DNA from: Dasypus novemcinctus
Taxonomy: Eukaryota > Chordata > Mammalia > Cingulata > Dasypodidae
Assembly: GCF_030445035.2 (NCBI RefSeq)
Contig: NC_080682.1
Coordinates: forward strand, 31,230,770 to 31,294,769
Length of the DNA stretch: 64,000 nt
Direction: 5' to 3'
Shown here: one piece after another, positions 1 through 9,911 of the stretch
How the letters are laid out: the number at the start of each line of letters is the position of its first letter
Position numbering within the stretch: position 1 is the stretch's first letter
The notes under the pieces: generated by a model
Told to the model about the DNA's origin: nothing
Databases searched by the model: none
What the model saw: the letters and a program-made list of their open reading frames with translations, nothing else
Position numbers and translations under genes: made by a program

Positions 1-1119
1 GTCTCTCGTATCCTTGCCTTTGCGGCCTTCCTGCCGCCTGCTAGCATCGGCAACCGGGACATCAACCTGGCCTTAGCTGACCTTCAACTCCTCTTAGAGA
101 GGCGGCGACAACCCTGGTTCATTGCCCATATTAGGAGCCACTCAGGCCTCCCAGGCCCCTTGGCTCACGGCAACCATCTCGCTGACCAAGCCGCCCAAGG
201 TGCTTCCATCAATGCCCTCAGCCCTGCAGCTGCCGTAGGAGACATTATCAACCAGGCAAAGACCTTGCATGCGCGCTTCCATCTTGGTGCACCCGCCCTC
301 CATCGACTCCTCCCAGAACTTCCCATCGAGACATGCAAACATCTGGTGCGTGCGTGCCGCTCCTGCGCACCTTTGCTGCCCCTGGGGCCACTCCAGCCCC
401 AGGGTGTCAACCCGCGCGGATTGCGGCCCAACTCTAGGTGGCAATTAGATGTCACACATGTCGCTTCCTTTGGCCGATGGAAGTTCCTTCATGTTGCCAT
501 CGATACGTTTTCGCACCTCTGCTACGCCGTCGCCCTCCCGGGAGAGTCTGCCAAGTATGCCACTCAAGCGCTCCGGGAAGCCATCCTCTTCATGGGAGTC
601 CCCTGGGACATAAAGACAGATAATGGCCCCGCCTATCGCAGCGCCGCCTTTGCCGAGTTTGTGAAGCTCTACAACATCACCCACCACTTCGGCATCGCAT
701 ACAACCCGCAAGGCCAAGGGCTTGTTGAAAGAATTCACCAAAACCTCAAGATCCTCGTCCAGAAGACTAGAGAGACTCAACCCCGCCTCACCCCACGTGA
801 AACAGTCACGCAAGTGCTCATCCAGCACAACCTGATGACCTTTGACTCTGAGGGGCTTTCGCCCGTCCACAAGCACTGGGGGCCCTCTTACCGGCCCACT
901 CCAGCCCCTCTCGTCCTCTGGCGTGACCCTCTCACTAGCAAGTGGACTGGACCAGCGCCCCTTCTCACCCAAGGGCGAGGATTTGCCTGCGTCTTCCCGG
1001 AATCCGCACCCCAGCCTGTCTGGATCCCTGCTCGTCTTGTCAAGCCCTTCACCCCACACGGCCCTGCCGATCTTCCACCTCCCGACCCCCCTCCCCCTGA
1101 TGACTCCCCCCTGCCGTAA
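1..1119 (+). CDS. pol: Provirus 1 pol, 3' part: RNase H end and integrase
   Basis: The frame is open from base 1, so the 5' end lies outside the window; 372 codons plus a TAA stop are present. Codons 1-60 are the end of RNase H, recognisable by HIRSHSGLPGP followed by a GN-H-AD motif. Integrase follows. The zinc-binding HHCC set is H90, H94, C119 and C122. The catalytic core has D150 (in LDVTH), D207 (in KTDNGPAY) and E243 (in GLVERIH), giving 35 residues between the last two, the canonical D-D-35-E spacing. The C-terminal domain shows a GRGFACVF stretch and WIPARLVKPF, as in betaretroviral integrases. The enzyme would insert viral DNA into host chromatin. No stop or frameshift is seen. The 3' end lies upstream of the env start in a different frame, a usual betaretroviral arrangement. 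The base composition is very C-rich on this strand. Confidence 0.93.
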   Translation, partial: VSRILAFAAFLPPASIGNRDINLALADLQLLLERRRQPWFIAHIRSHSGLPGPLAHGNHLADQAAQGASINALSPAAAVGDIINQAKTLHARFHLGAPALHRLLPELPIETCKHLVRACRSCAPLLPLGPLQPQGVNPRGLRPNSRWQLDVTHVASFGRWKFLHVAIDTFSHLCYAVALPGESAKYATQALREAILFMGVPWDIKTDNGPAYRSAAFAEFVKLYNITHHFGIAYNPQGQGLVERIHQNLKILVQKTRETQPRLTPRETVTQVLIQHNLMTFDSEGLSPVHKHWGPSYRPTPAPLVLWRDPLTSKWTGPAPLLTQGRGFACVFPESAPQPVWIPARLVKPFTPHGPADLPPPDPPPPDDSPLP

Positions 1120-1160
1120 TGATGGCCCTTCTCCGCATCTCACCCCCCCGCGTGAGGTCT

Positions 1161-1180
1161 TTCTCCTCTTGTCGTTGCAG
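1161..1180 (+). promoter_or_regulatory. Putative env splice acceptor
   Basis: A pyrimidine-rich run (ttctcctcttgtcgttgcag) ends in CAG directly before the ATG at 1181. Retroviral env is made from a spliced mRNA, and this site would place that ATG as the first codon after the exon junction. It is the main reason for choosing 1181 as the start instead of upstream in-frame ATGs inside pol. This is inferred from sequence only. Confidence 0.6.
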
Positions 1181-3109
1181 ATGACACCTCCAGTTGCCCA
1201 GTCGAGCCCACCTGAGTCTGCCCCTCCTGCGCCATCACCCGCAGGGACCACGCCAGCTCTCTCCCGCCGCGAGCGACGTCGACGTCGTCTTCTTGTCCGC
1301 CGCTTGAGCCATTTCTCCCTTGAAGATGCCTCCATCGAGCAGCAAATTCTCCAGCTTCTCCGTCGTGCTCGCGCCTCCCCTGCCCGGCGCCCTCCTACCA
1401 CCCCCTGCCTCCTACACCTTCTCATCATTATGCTCTCCTTAGCCTCCTCAGCCCAGGCCACACCCCTTTGGGCCGCCCTTCTTCAACCGCCTGGTTTCCT
1501 CTTTCTCTCCCCTCACTCCCCCACCTTCCCCACCATGTACTCCCCCAACTGCGACTTCCTCCCAGAAAGCTGCAACCCCCTCGCCCTTCCTGTCTCCTCG
1601 TCGTTGCCAAATGTCTCCATCCCTATTCCCCTCCACGCCTTGCAGTTCGTCACCAACCTTTCCCTGTGCGTAAACCCCCGCAATAACTCCTGCCTTTTTC
1701 TCACCAATGCCACTCTTCTTGACCTCTCCCCCACCTCCCCCCTCAACGTCGACTCCTCCTTTAACGCCTCCGCTCTCAATGTCACAGGTCCCTGGCTTTT
1801 CCCCACCAACTCCGCCCCCATGCCCAGTTCCCACCCCTTCATGCGGCCCCTCGTCCAGCCCTGCCACGCCGACACCCTGCCGGCCCGCCTTCCCACCTTC
1901 CCTTGGACCCCCTGCCTCTACCCCACGCCTCGCATTGGTGGCCTCTTCCACGGAGCCCCCTGCAACATCTCCGACCCCCACGACCTTACCCCCTGCTATG
2001 CAAACCCCTTCCAAGTTTCCCCCCTGGTCCCCCGCACGTTTAGCGTCATGTCCCTGTGCAACCCCCACACCTGCTTCGATCTCCGCGCCCTTACCTGCCA
2101 CCCCAATTGCCTTGTCTCCCACGCCAACGTCTCGGTTATCACCCATACTGTCTCCTCGCCTGCAACCCCTCCCCCCAACGTCACCTTCACCTCCACCCCG
2201 TTCGTTCGACACCCTTACTATTTCCTTTTATGCCCCCCTCCTTCCGAATCCACCCTCACCAACTGCAGCCTCGCAAACCACTGGAACTCTTCCTTCCCTT
2301 CCGCCTTCCTGGTGATGCAGCCTCGCGTTGTGTGGCTCCCCGTTGACTCCCCCGACTGGGTTGCCCCCCAGCTGGTAGATTTCCCCCTTTCTCGCCACCC
2401 CCGAGATTTTGGCATCACAGCCGCCATTACTGCTGCCGTCCTCGCATCCCTCGCAGCTGCCACCACCGCGGCGGCGGCCCTTGCCGTCTCTTCTGGCGCT
2501 GCCTCCGCCGTCATCAACGCATCCACAGCAGCAGCCCTTGCCCTCGGCGACCAAAGCAACATCAACTACCTTCACCACCAAGCCTTATTCAACCTACAGC
2601 AGCAAATCGACCTGCTCGCCGCTGACGTTGCCGCCCTCTACGACATAGCCACCACCACCTGTGATGCCCGTTGGCCCCTCTCTAGCTTCTGCTTAACCCC
2701 CCACCCCGTCAACTCGTCGGTGACCGCCCGCCTTGCACTACGCCAATGGATGTTTTCCTCTTACAACACCTCCTTCCTCAATTACACCCACTCCCTCCAG
2801 CAACACATCCTCACCCTCGAATCCATCAAGCCCCCAACCCTCTCAGCTTCCCTCCTTAGAGACGTGCTCCAAAAATTCCTCTCCCTTTTCCAACCCTCCA
2901 GCCTTCTCCTCTATGCCTTCCTTTTCCTCCTTCTCCTCCTCCTCCTAGGCCTCGCCTGCTGTATCCGCAAGTCCGTTCGCCAGCACCGAGAGCGGCAGAG
3001 GCTCTTGGCCACAGCTGTCCTAGTCCTCTCCCAAAGCCATCCCCTTCCCGAGGAGGCCCGGCACGCCCAGGTGTGGCTCACGGAGGTGGCAGGAGGCGGC
3101 CATCGATAG
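1181..3109 (+). CDS. env: Provirus 1 envelope glycoprotein, uninterrupted beta-type Env (642 aa)
   Basis: This would be a membrane-anchored surface/transmembrane (SU/TM) precursor. The frame extends upstream to 842 inside pol, but the ATG at 1181, just after a splice acceptor, is the likely start. Residues 1-76 are a long leader with an arginine cluster at 29-41 (RRERRRRRLLVRR), followed by a hydrophobic signal core at about 77-89 and probable signal cleavage near 92. The SU region carries about 11 N-X-S/T sequons. A minimal basic site, RHPR (405-408), precedes an Ala-rich hydrophobic segment from about 410, the likely fusion peptide. TM then has a heptad-like stretch, a cysteine pair C494/C504, four more sequons, a Leu-rich membrane anchor at about 574-595 and a roughly 46-residue basic tail. 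The gamma-type CX6CC motif and the SU CXXC motif are absent, which supports a beta-type Env. No stop or frameshift is present. Whether it is expressed or functional cannot be told from sequence. Confidence 0.9.
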   Translation: MTPPVAQSSPPESAPPAPSPAGTTPALSRRERRRRRLLVRRLSHFSLEDASIEQQILQLLRRARASPARRPPTTPCLLHLLIIMLSLASSAQATPLWAALLQPPGFLFLSPHSPTFPTMYSPNCDFLPESCNPLALPVSSSLPNVSIPIPLHALQFVTNLSLCVNPRNNSCLFLTNATLLDLSPTSPLNVDSSFNASALNVTGPWLFPTNSAPMPSSHPFMRPLVQPCHADTLPARLPTFPWTPCLYPTPRIGGLFHGAPCNISDPHDLTPCYANPFQVSPLVPRTFSVMSLCNPHTCFDLRALTCHPNCLVSHANVSVITHTVSSPATPPPNVTFTSTPFVRHPYYFLLCPPPSESTLTNCSLANHWNSSFPSAFLVMQPRVVWLPVDSPDWVAPQLVDFPLSRHPRDFGITAAITAAVLASLAAATTAAAALAVSSGAASAVINASTAAALALGDQSNINYLHHQALFNLQQQIDLLAADVAALYDIATTTCDARWPLSSFCLTPHPVNSSVTARLALRQWMFSSYNTSFLNYTHSLQQHILTLESIKPPTLSASLLRDVLQKFLSLFQPSSLLLYAFLFLLLLLLLGLACCIRKSVRQHRERQRLLATAVLVLSQSHPLPEEARHAQVWLTEVAGGGHR

Positions 3110-3352
3110 GGCCCATCGTGGTCGCCTCGAGCTGCGGGTACGGGTTCTCTGCCCTCCGCATGGGAAATCGGGCATTTCAGCCGCCCTCCCCTCTGCTCAC
3201 GCCCCCCTCGTGCCCCCACGCCCCCTGCCGATAGCCCCTCCTCATTCCTTTCTCTCCTATTTCCCCTCCTCTCACCCCCCCTCATCTTTCCTCCCCACAA
3301 AATGTCAATCCCGCAAAACCTGTGCGTTCTTATTTTCGAAAGAGGGAACAAT
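3110..3352 (+). other. Provirus 1 spacer and polypurine tract
   Basis: A C-rich non-coding stretch of about 240 bases lies between the env stop and the LTR. It ends in the purine-rich run gaaagagggaacaa (about 3338-3351) just before the LTR 5' TG, the position expected for the plus-strand primer (polypurine tract). Short open frames here look like chance products of the C-rich composition. The rest of the spacer could hold an RNA export element, but no specific motif is recognised. Confidence 0.55.
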
Positions 3353-3694
3353 TGTCCCCTGCTCCCACCCTGCCTTTCGCTTCCTTACACTTTGCCCGCC
3401 TGTTCCTCGTAACCCCTCTGCATTATGGCCCTTCTCAGCAGCAGTTTGTGCTGCTGCCTCCCTCCGCCCCTCCTCCCAGCCACTGTTGTCTTCCCCCTCC
3501 CAGCCGATCGCTGTTCTCCCCGCCTCATTCCAATCGCCCTCGTCCTGGGTCCGCCCCGGCACAGCCTCGGAGGCAACCCCCCTCTGCCATCAATGGCTTG
3601 CGTCATAAACCGCAGGTCCGCCCTTGCCTCTGCAACCAATCCTCGGCTGCCCCGCGGACATGCCCCTCCCACAGCCTCCCCGCCTCCATGACAC

Positions 3695-3700
3695 TATAAA
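3695..3700 (+). promoter_or_regulatory. LTR TATA box (provirus 1)
   Basis: TATAAA lies in the sequence acactataaaacc within the 3' LTR. Transcription would start about 25-30 bases downstream, close to the polyadenylation signal. Confidence 0.75.
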
Positions 3701-3717
3701 ACCTCATGTACTTCCCG

Positions 3718-3723
3718 AATAAA
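3718..3723 (+). terminator. LTR polyadenylation signal (provirus 1)
   Basis: AATAAA lies 23 bases after the TATA box. This compact arrangement, with the signal near the U3/R boundary, is typical of betaretrovirus-like LTRs. Confidence 0.75.
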
Positions 3724-3893
3724 GTCAGACCTGCGCATAGACCCCGTCTCCGTGGTTTTTCTTTCATCGAACCGCGCGTCCCCCAAGCCTTGAGCCGCCC
3801 GCTGCCGCCCCGGTCAGGCCGTGGCGTAGGCCCGATCCCCGGCAGCGACACGCCTGCAGTGACCCGCCTGCAGTGCCGCAGCGGCGGCCAACA

Positions 3894-4023
3894 ACTGGCC
3901 ACTAGTCCCAGAAGGCGACATCTTTTGGGAGAAAGCATCACCTTGTTAATGCCTTGATTTTGGACTTTTCCTAGTCTGAAAACTGTGTGCCAATTTTGTT
4001 TTCGCAGCAAGGGAATGAAAACA
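3894..4023 (+). mobile_element. MaLR-type LTR remnant, interrupted by provirus 1
   Basis: Blocks such as gagaaagcatcacc, gccttgattttggactt and a terminal gcaagggaatgaaaaca match the 3' ends of the LTR-like repeats at 15921-16352 and 42473-42932. Only the last 130 bases are here because provirus 1 inserted into it. The family call (MLT1/MST-like) is from memory of the consensus style. Confidence 0.65.
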
Positions 4024-6400
4024 CTACTTTGAAAGTCTATAAATCCAAAGTAATGATATCACCAATTCTACAAAGCTGGACATTTGTAGAATGTTTCATA
4101 AATTTGAGTGAATTCATCCAAAAATGTAGACATAGTAGAAATATAATGATTTACAACATGAAAAATTATTTTAAGCTTAAGTATAATAAAGGATATGAAA
4201 TGATATCTATACTGTGAATGCAGTTTTGTAAAAATGCATATCTTTAAGGAAAATTATTGGAAGCAAATGCAAAGAAATGATAAATGTTATGGGTTGTGAG
4301 ATGCAAAACCAATACAAAAAAAAAACCCTGGTAAACATGAATGCTGATCCTCTGGGCTAAGTTTGTATTACTTGGCAGTCACAGTTTCTGCTCATGGTGC
4401 ATTCTTATTTCTCAGATCACAGTGTGTTGCACTAATCTCTTTATACATTTAAGTGTTTTCTCTCCAACTACTATGTTGGTTCCTGGAGATCAGAAATATT
4501 TCTCTTTCATCTTTTATTCCCCTCCACCATTTCTATGTCTACCCAAGATGCATGTTACTAAGTGTTAAGGAAACAGATTCAGATCATTATTTTCTTTATC
4601 TGAAACATTGGAGATAACTCCAATGCTCTTCACTCTAGGAGTAAAAATACATCCGTTGCTCAAGTCCATATATTAATAGCTGCAGCCAGGCTGGATCTCC
4701 ACCCTTATCTCTAATCTACTCATCTTTCATCTTTAGTGTAAGAATCAAATAATCATGAATTGAAAAGCATTCATACCTTGAGTGAGTTATTAAAATCCAA
4801 TTTAAAATGACTTTCTCAAGGCAAGATTGTCACAAACCTTCAATTTATAAAAACAAGCAATATTTGCAAAGCACAGTAAAGCAAAATGCAATAAAATGAA
4901 GTATGCCCATTTTGACTTTAGTAGTTTAAAGTGTGGTGTGCTCTAGGACTATAATGTCCTGAACAAACTCAAATTCCTACATTTGTAAAGATGATTCTGA
5001 TTATAATAAAAATAGTATTAAAGTGACTACAGAAGAATTAAACAAGTGGGTGATTTTCAGATTTCAGACAATGCAGAATATGAATTATTTTAACCCTCTA
5101 GACTGTTTCCTCAGTAATTAGATTTTGTATTGAAATATTTGTTAGTTTTTTTAATTTGGAACATCATTTTTTGCTGGTTATTCATTTTGCTTTTCAAAAG
5201 AAAAATTTATACTAAGATGACAAATGCTGATGTGATTGAGTTAATTAATTTTTTGAATATGAATAACAAATAAAATAAACACTTATGGAAAATATACATA
5301 GAAGAAACATACCAAAATGTTTTTTTCAAGGTGATATTTTACCTTTTTCAAGTTTAAGAATGCCCTCCTTCCACCAACAACTGTTGTACCCAGCTAGAGG
5401 CACAAGACAGTTCTGTCTATTTAAAACAATATGACAATGACTAATAAAAGAGAGAAGGTATATTTTATTGCCTCACATATTACCAATATAATTCACTGGT
5501 CCATTATAGTAAGATTTGTTGATTTTTAAATGGTATAAAAAATATTTATCATTTGAATTTTTAAAGAAAATGAATTTAGTAAAGGGGCTGTGTCATATTA
5601 TTAAGATTCTGGGGAAAAGTTCAATGCCAAGAACATAGTTTATTTAAGGATATTATATATTTTAGCAGATATGTCATAAACTAATAAATCAGGAAAGGAT
5701 TCTCAATAAATAGTATTGTGAAAATTATTGCATAATTTGGGAAAGGAGTTAGACAATTATTTTGTGAGCAATCATTCTTTCAGCAAATGTAAACAAAATC
5801 ATATAAAAACCAATACAATTAAGATTTTAAGCTTTACTTTTTAAAAAAGGAGAAAATTTAATATGAAATGTAGAATAAAGGAAGACATATTTTAGATTTT
5901 ATTCTTTAGATTGAAAAAACAATGACTATAAATATAAAAAAGTAAACTACACATCAATAAGCATGCCTAGTATGTAGTATTAAAATAGATATACCAAACT
6001 GTAATAATTTTAAAATATATTTCTTAGGATTTAATGTTCTTAAATAAAATACATTTTTTCAAAACATTTTGAAAACATTTATACTGAGTGGAAATATGGC
6101 ACAGTACTTAAGCAGAATTCTCACAGAAAATAATCATAGACATCATTGAAAATAAAAAGCTTCCATTTGTCAGATTTCTCTCTCTTTTTTTGGTCTTCTG
6201 TCCCTGAAATTGTCTGATATGGTATTATCTAATATTAGATTTAAAATTGGTGATTGACTTTCTTGGATAAAATCAGCATTAGAATATTTTCTGAAGCCCA
6301 ATGTTATCCCAAATACATTATTATTACAGGAAAAATGTTTCTTTATATATTTTCTTGGTCATACATACTCTTTAAATATATCACATTATTCGACCACAGA
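4024..6400. repeat. Duplication unit I, spacer block (non-coding)
   Basis: AT-rich, without credible genes. Many segments recur in the same order in the other units: around 4355-4690 (also near 17160-17580 and 43395-43750), and around 4805-5400 (also near 18570-19200, 31020-31690 and 46040-46690). These mark it as one copy of a tandemly duplicated segment. Divergence is large, with indels throughout. Confidence 0.7.
4805..4909. mobile_element. Truncated Tigger-like DNA transposon end
   Basis: The run from ctcaaggcaagattgtc through aatatttgcaaagcac to gaagtatgccc matches the right end of the fuller copies at 18337, 30790 and 45812. Only the right third survives in this unit. Confidence 0.6.
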
Positions 6401-7852
6401 TGCAAAATGTGAAAGTAAAGTTAAAATTAACAGCTATATTCCCATGGTTCAGTTATGCATGCTTCCTGCTCACTCTCTATCTAAGTTCTCACTCATCCTT
6501 TCAATTCTACACAATGACAGATGTCACCAAAAGCTGATAAAACATTCTAATGATAAGTAAAATTCCTTTTGAAACAAGCTGCCCAGGGAAACTTCATCTT
6601 AGTTAGTTAAGACTTAAAACAACTAAGGAAAGCACAAGAAAGAATATCTTCCTTGCATTGTATAGAGCAAATTCCTCAGAAGTTGAGTTTGTTGCCTCAT
6701 CTCCTTTCCATGTCTTCCTTTCCAAATCTGGACAGTGATGATGCTTCTGAGACTCTATACAATCAATGCATTCCCAGACAATGCTGGCTGTCTTACTGTT
6801 AGTTTCTGGTAAGTGGAAGAATTTGAGGTAAAGGGGGAAGGATAATGAAAGGGGACGGGGGTTGGAATGATGTGAAGAGGAGAGGAGAAGAGAATTCCTT
6901 CTTGTTTTTCAGGTACCATTTTTTGTAAATGCAGCAGAAATAGAGACCTGGCTGCGGCTAACAGCTTCTCATCATATCACCTCTCTCTTCAGAGATAGAA
7001 GCAGCAGACTTTGGTCTTCACTGACTCTGTTGGGACATGCCACCAGAGGTCCAAACACTGCTGAGGTCTAACCCATCCTCAGGGTATCAGAGACCCTGAG
7101 AGCCATTACCCTTCCTCAAAGACTAAACAGCAGCTGAGTGGAGAGCTTTGTCCAAACTCAGAGATACTGATGTCAATACCTCTTCCTATTGTCTCCAATT
7201 TTCAATTATAATAACGGTTTCCTTGAGTTAATAAAACTTAAATTAATCCATAGTATCCACTTTGTGTTTTATCAGCCATCAACATCTAAAATTTCGTGTA
7301 TTAAATACTTCTAAGTATTTGTTTTAGTGAATGCATCTTAAATGATTTAATAATCATTACAATGTGGAACAATTTTAAGCCAATTCACAATTCTTTAAAG
7401 TTAATATAGGGCTCTAAGTTCATATATTAAGTCTGATATGATACTGTCTGATATGCATACCATTTATTCCTCTGGATTTATCCTTTCATTCATTAAGTAG
7501 TAATCAAAATTAAGAGAAGCTATAAAATGCCAATGATAGTCAATGAGAGAAAAATATCCCTAGGCTTCAAAAACTTCATTTAAATAGACATTAAGTAAGT
7601 ACCTCCTCTGTTACAGTAAGGTGTCATACATCAGATATTTTGCCATGATTTAATCTCAATATGGTACTGTGAGGATGACAGATTTATATAATTTTTGAAC
7701 TTCAGAAAACTGAGAATTTGTGAGTTTAAATAATTTGCCAAATGAATGAAATCAAAATTAAATAAACCAACCCATGTTTTCATGAACGTAGCTTATTGCT
7801 TTTCTAACATCATTATAGGTAGAAAGGGAGGATCCTCTTTTTAAAAAGTAAT
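6401..7852. repeat. Duplication unit I, downstream conserved block (non-coding)
   Basis: No gene is seen. The part at about 6640-7130 has clear counterparts at about 34010-34270 and 48560-49060, and 7640-7830 has counterparts at about 34290-34470 and 49550-49730. These blocks lie downstream of the minus-strand OR pseudogenes and belong to the duplicated unit. Confidence 0.6.
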
Positions 7853-8240
7853 TGTGGGGAAAAGGATGTGGCTCAAACAGTTGGGTGTCTGCCTAACATA
7901 TGGGAGGTCCCAGATTCAGTCCCAGTGCCTCCTGAAGAAGGTGAGCAGATGTCATACCCGCTGCAATAAGCTAGACGCCTGCACCCACCATAACGAACTA
8001 GATGTTGCACCTACTGCAATGAGCAGCACCTAAACGAGCCGCAAGCCAGCAGAAGCTGCAGTCTGTGGGGAGCATTTGTGGCTCAAGTCATTGGGCACTT
8101 GTTGAGGTCATGAGTTTCATTCTCTACCTCCTGGATAAGGCCAGCAAACAATGAGCAGACAGATGGCAACCATCTGTCTGAATGGGAGGGGGGATAATTT
8201 TTTTTAGAAAAGCAAAAAATAAATCTTAAAAGAAAATCAG
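7853..8240 (+). mobile_element. Old dimeric tRNA-derived SINE (DAS-like)
   Basis: A tRNA-like head (gatgtggctcaaacagttggg, then a degenerate B box in cccagattcagtcc) is followed by a second tRNA-like half at about 8069 (gcatttgtggctcaagtcattggg) and an A-rich tail with aaataaat. It is more diverged than the other SINE copies in the window, consistent with an older dimeric subfamily. Confidence 0.7.
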
Positions 8241-8947
8241 ATGCAAAAAAATATATATTAAAAAAAAAGTGACACCAAAAATAATGTTAAGTGTGATGTA
8301 GAATCTGACATGAAATATAATGGAAATAAATTTAAAGCATGTGTTGCTGCAAATTAATTGCAACTGAGTGGAAAAGTGTGATTAAGGCTTATAGAGAAGG
8401 GGTGAAGAAATGGCTGTTCAGAAAGAGCAAAGACAATGCAAAGAACATAATCAGAGGCTATAAAGTCCACTTAAAAGCTGTAAGAAGAATTTGATGAAAA
8501 ATTCTTAGAACGTCGAGTCACTACGGAGACAAAAAATAACAGATAAAGTGGAAAGGGTCAGAAATGATGCTAGTGATAATAATGGCTATAGAAGCTTAAA
8601 AATATATATACCTTGTGGAAAATAGGAACACAATTTTGAAAAAAATACATAGTTTACATAATGGATATGGAAACAAATGTAATTCTCATGAGTTATTCAT
8701 TTGATTTACAATGCTTTTACAGCAAACTGAATTTTTTGTTTTAACATTGCCTTTTCCCTTACCAGTTAAAGCAAAACAAATTGAAGACTAGAAAATTATG
8801 GAATAAGCTTTTGGAAATATGCTTAAATCTACACTTTGAAGATGAAAATTCACAAATATATGTTAACCAAACTATTCATTCAAAGCTACCTAGAAACTAA
8901 TTGTTCTCTAAACACTAAGTTAACTTACCTACTCATCCTTTCAGCAC
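8241..8947. other. Non-coding stretch between SINE and OR-A
   Basis: AT-rich sequence colinear with 34490-35130 and 49740-50400, for example aaagaacataatcagaggctataaag here and aaagaacatgtgcagagactatgaag near 34635. No gene is seen. Confidence 0.5.
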
Positions 8948-9911
8948 TCAGGGAATCCTGAGGACTGTGGTGAAAAAAGTCTCTATCGTTATTTTGGACC
9001 TCACCATTTTCCTAAGAGCTGCTTTGACATCCTTGTTCCTCAGACTATAGATTAGGAGATTCAGCATGGGAATTACTATGGTATAGAACAGTGTGGCCAC
9101 TTTATCAGTTTCCAGATCATAGTCAGAACTGGGCCTGCAATAAATAAAAATGATTTTTCCACGGAAGACAACTTTGGCTGTGAGGTAGGAGTCACAAGTG
9201 GAAAAGGTTTTGCACTTTCCCTCTGCAGAGAGCATCCTCAGGATGGTGATGAGAATAAACAATAGGAGGGGAGGATGATCCCAATGGTAATGATCTGATT
9301 GCAAGTGGCCACAATAAACAACACTAGTTCATTCATAGACATATCAGAGCAGGCAAGTGATAAGAGAGGGGGTAAATCACAGAAGAAAAAGAAATGGTCA
9401 ATCACATTTGATCTATAGGACTGGATCTCAAGTGCTAAATACATGTGAATCAGAGAATATGCTGATCCTCAGATGTAGCAGGCAGACACTAGTCCAATAT
9501 ATTGCTTCTGAGACATGATCACCATGTACAGCAGTGGGTAACAGATGGCCACAAAGTGATCGTAGGCCATTACGGCCAGCAGGATGACCTCTGTAACCAC
9601 ATATGTACAAAACAATTAGAATTGTATGATGCATCCCAGGAAGGAAATTGCTTTTTCCTTGTCTAAGATATTGGGCAGCATCTTTGGCACAATGGTGGTG
9701 GAGTAGCAGGAATCCACAAAGGTCAAGTGGCACAGCTGAGAGTTTGCAGCTGAGTGTGCAGCTGAGAGCTGGCCTGGATCACTGTAATCATGCCCAGATT
9801 GCCAATCACTGTGACTCCATAGACCAGGAAGAGGAAGATGTTCAGCTCAGGGAGGTCTGAGAGTCCCATGAGAACAAACTCTGACACAGAGCTGTAGTTT
9901 CTCTTTTCCAT
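8948..9911 (-). pseudogene. Olfactory receptor pseudogene A (class II, family 5/8/9-like)
   Basis: ORs are seven-helix G-protein-coupled receptors of sensory neurons. On the minus strand the copy starts MEKRNYSSVSEFVLMGLSDL at 9911; an ATG five codons upstream is not shared with the sister copies. It shows the TM1 motif GNLGMITVI, remnants of [18 protein letters not shown], a KTFSTC segment and [19 protein letters not shown] near the C terminus. It is broken by a five-residue loss in TM1, frameshifts near 9735 and 9270, a TAA around 9615 and a TGA around 9473. The stop used by its sisters is lost, so the last frame runs on to 8948. It is closely related to the copies at 35184-36092 and 50438-51533. 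The family assignment rests on NLGMI and on [13 protein letters not shown]-type motifs and is approximate. Confidence 0.88.

Larger units (their letters stand above)
3353..3893 (+). repeat. Provirus 1 3' LTR (about 541 bp)
   Basis: The element begins TGTCCCC right after a polypurine tract and ends CCAACA, giving a short TGT...ACA terminal inverted repeat. TATA box and polyadenylation signal are 23 bases apart, exactly as in the LTR at 58000-58460. The two LTRs also share U5 blocks such as tctccgtggttttt and ccgcgcgtccccca. The right edge is fixed by host sequence: actggccactag at 3894 continues an old MaLR LTR whose paralogue reads the same at about 16229. The 5' LTR lies outside the window, so LTR-LTR divergence and the target duplication cannot be checked. 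The left edge is less certain than the right. Confidence 0.8.

Noticed and set aside
445-1461. 338-codon antisense open frame over pol
   Set aside because: Low-complexity Arg/Gly-rich product of reading the antisense of a C-rich coding region; the sense frame has clear integrase motifs.
1448-2212. 254-codon antisense open frame over env
   Set aside because: Gly/Val/Glu-rich shadow of the C-rich env; no domain or start context, and the sense frame is a complete Env.
1707-2315. 202-codon Pro/Ser/Thr-rich + strand frame inside env
   Set aside because: An alternative frame of C-rich sequence; it has no signal, motif or splice evidence.
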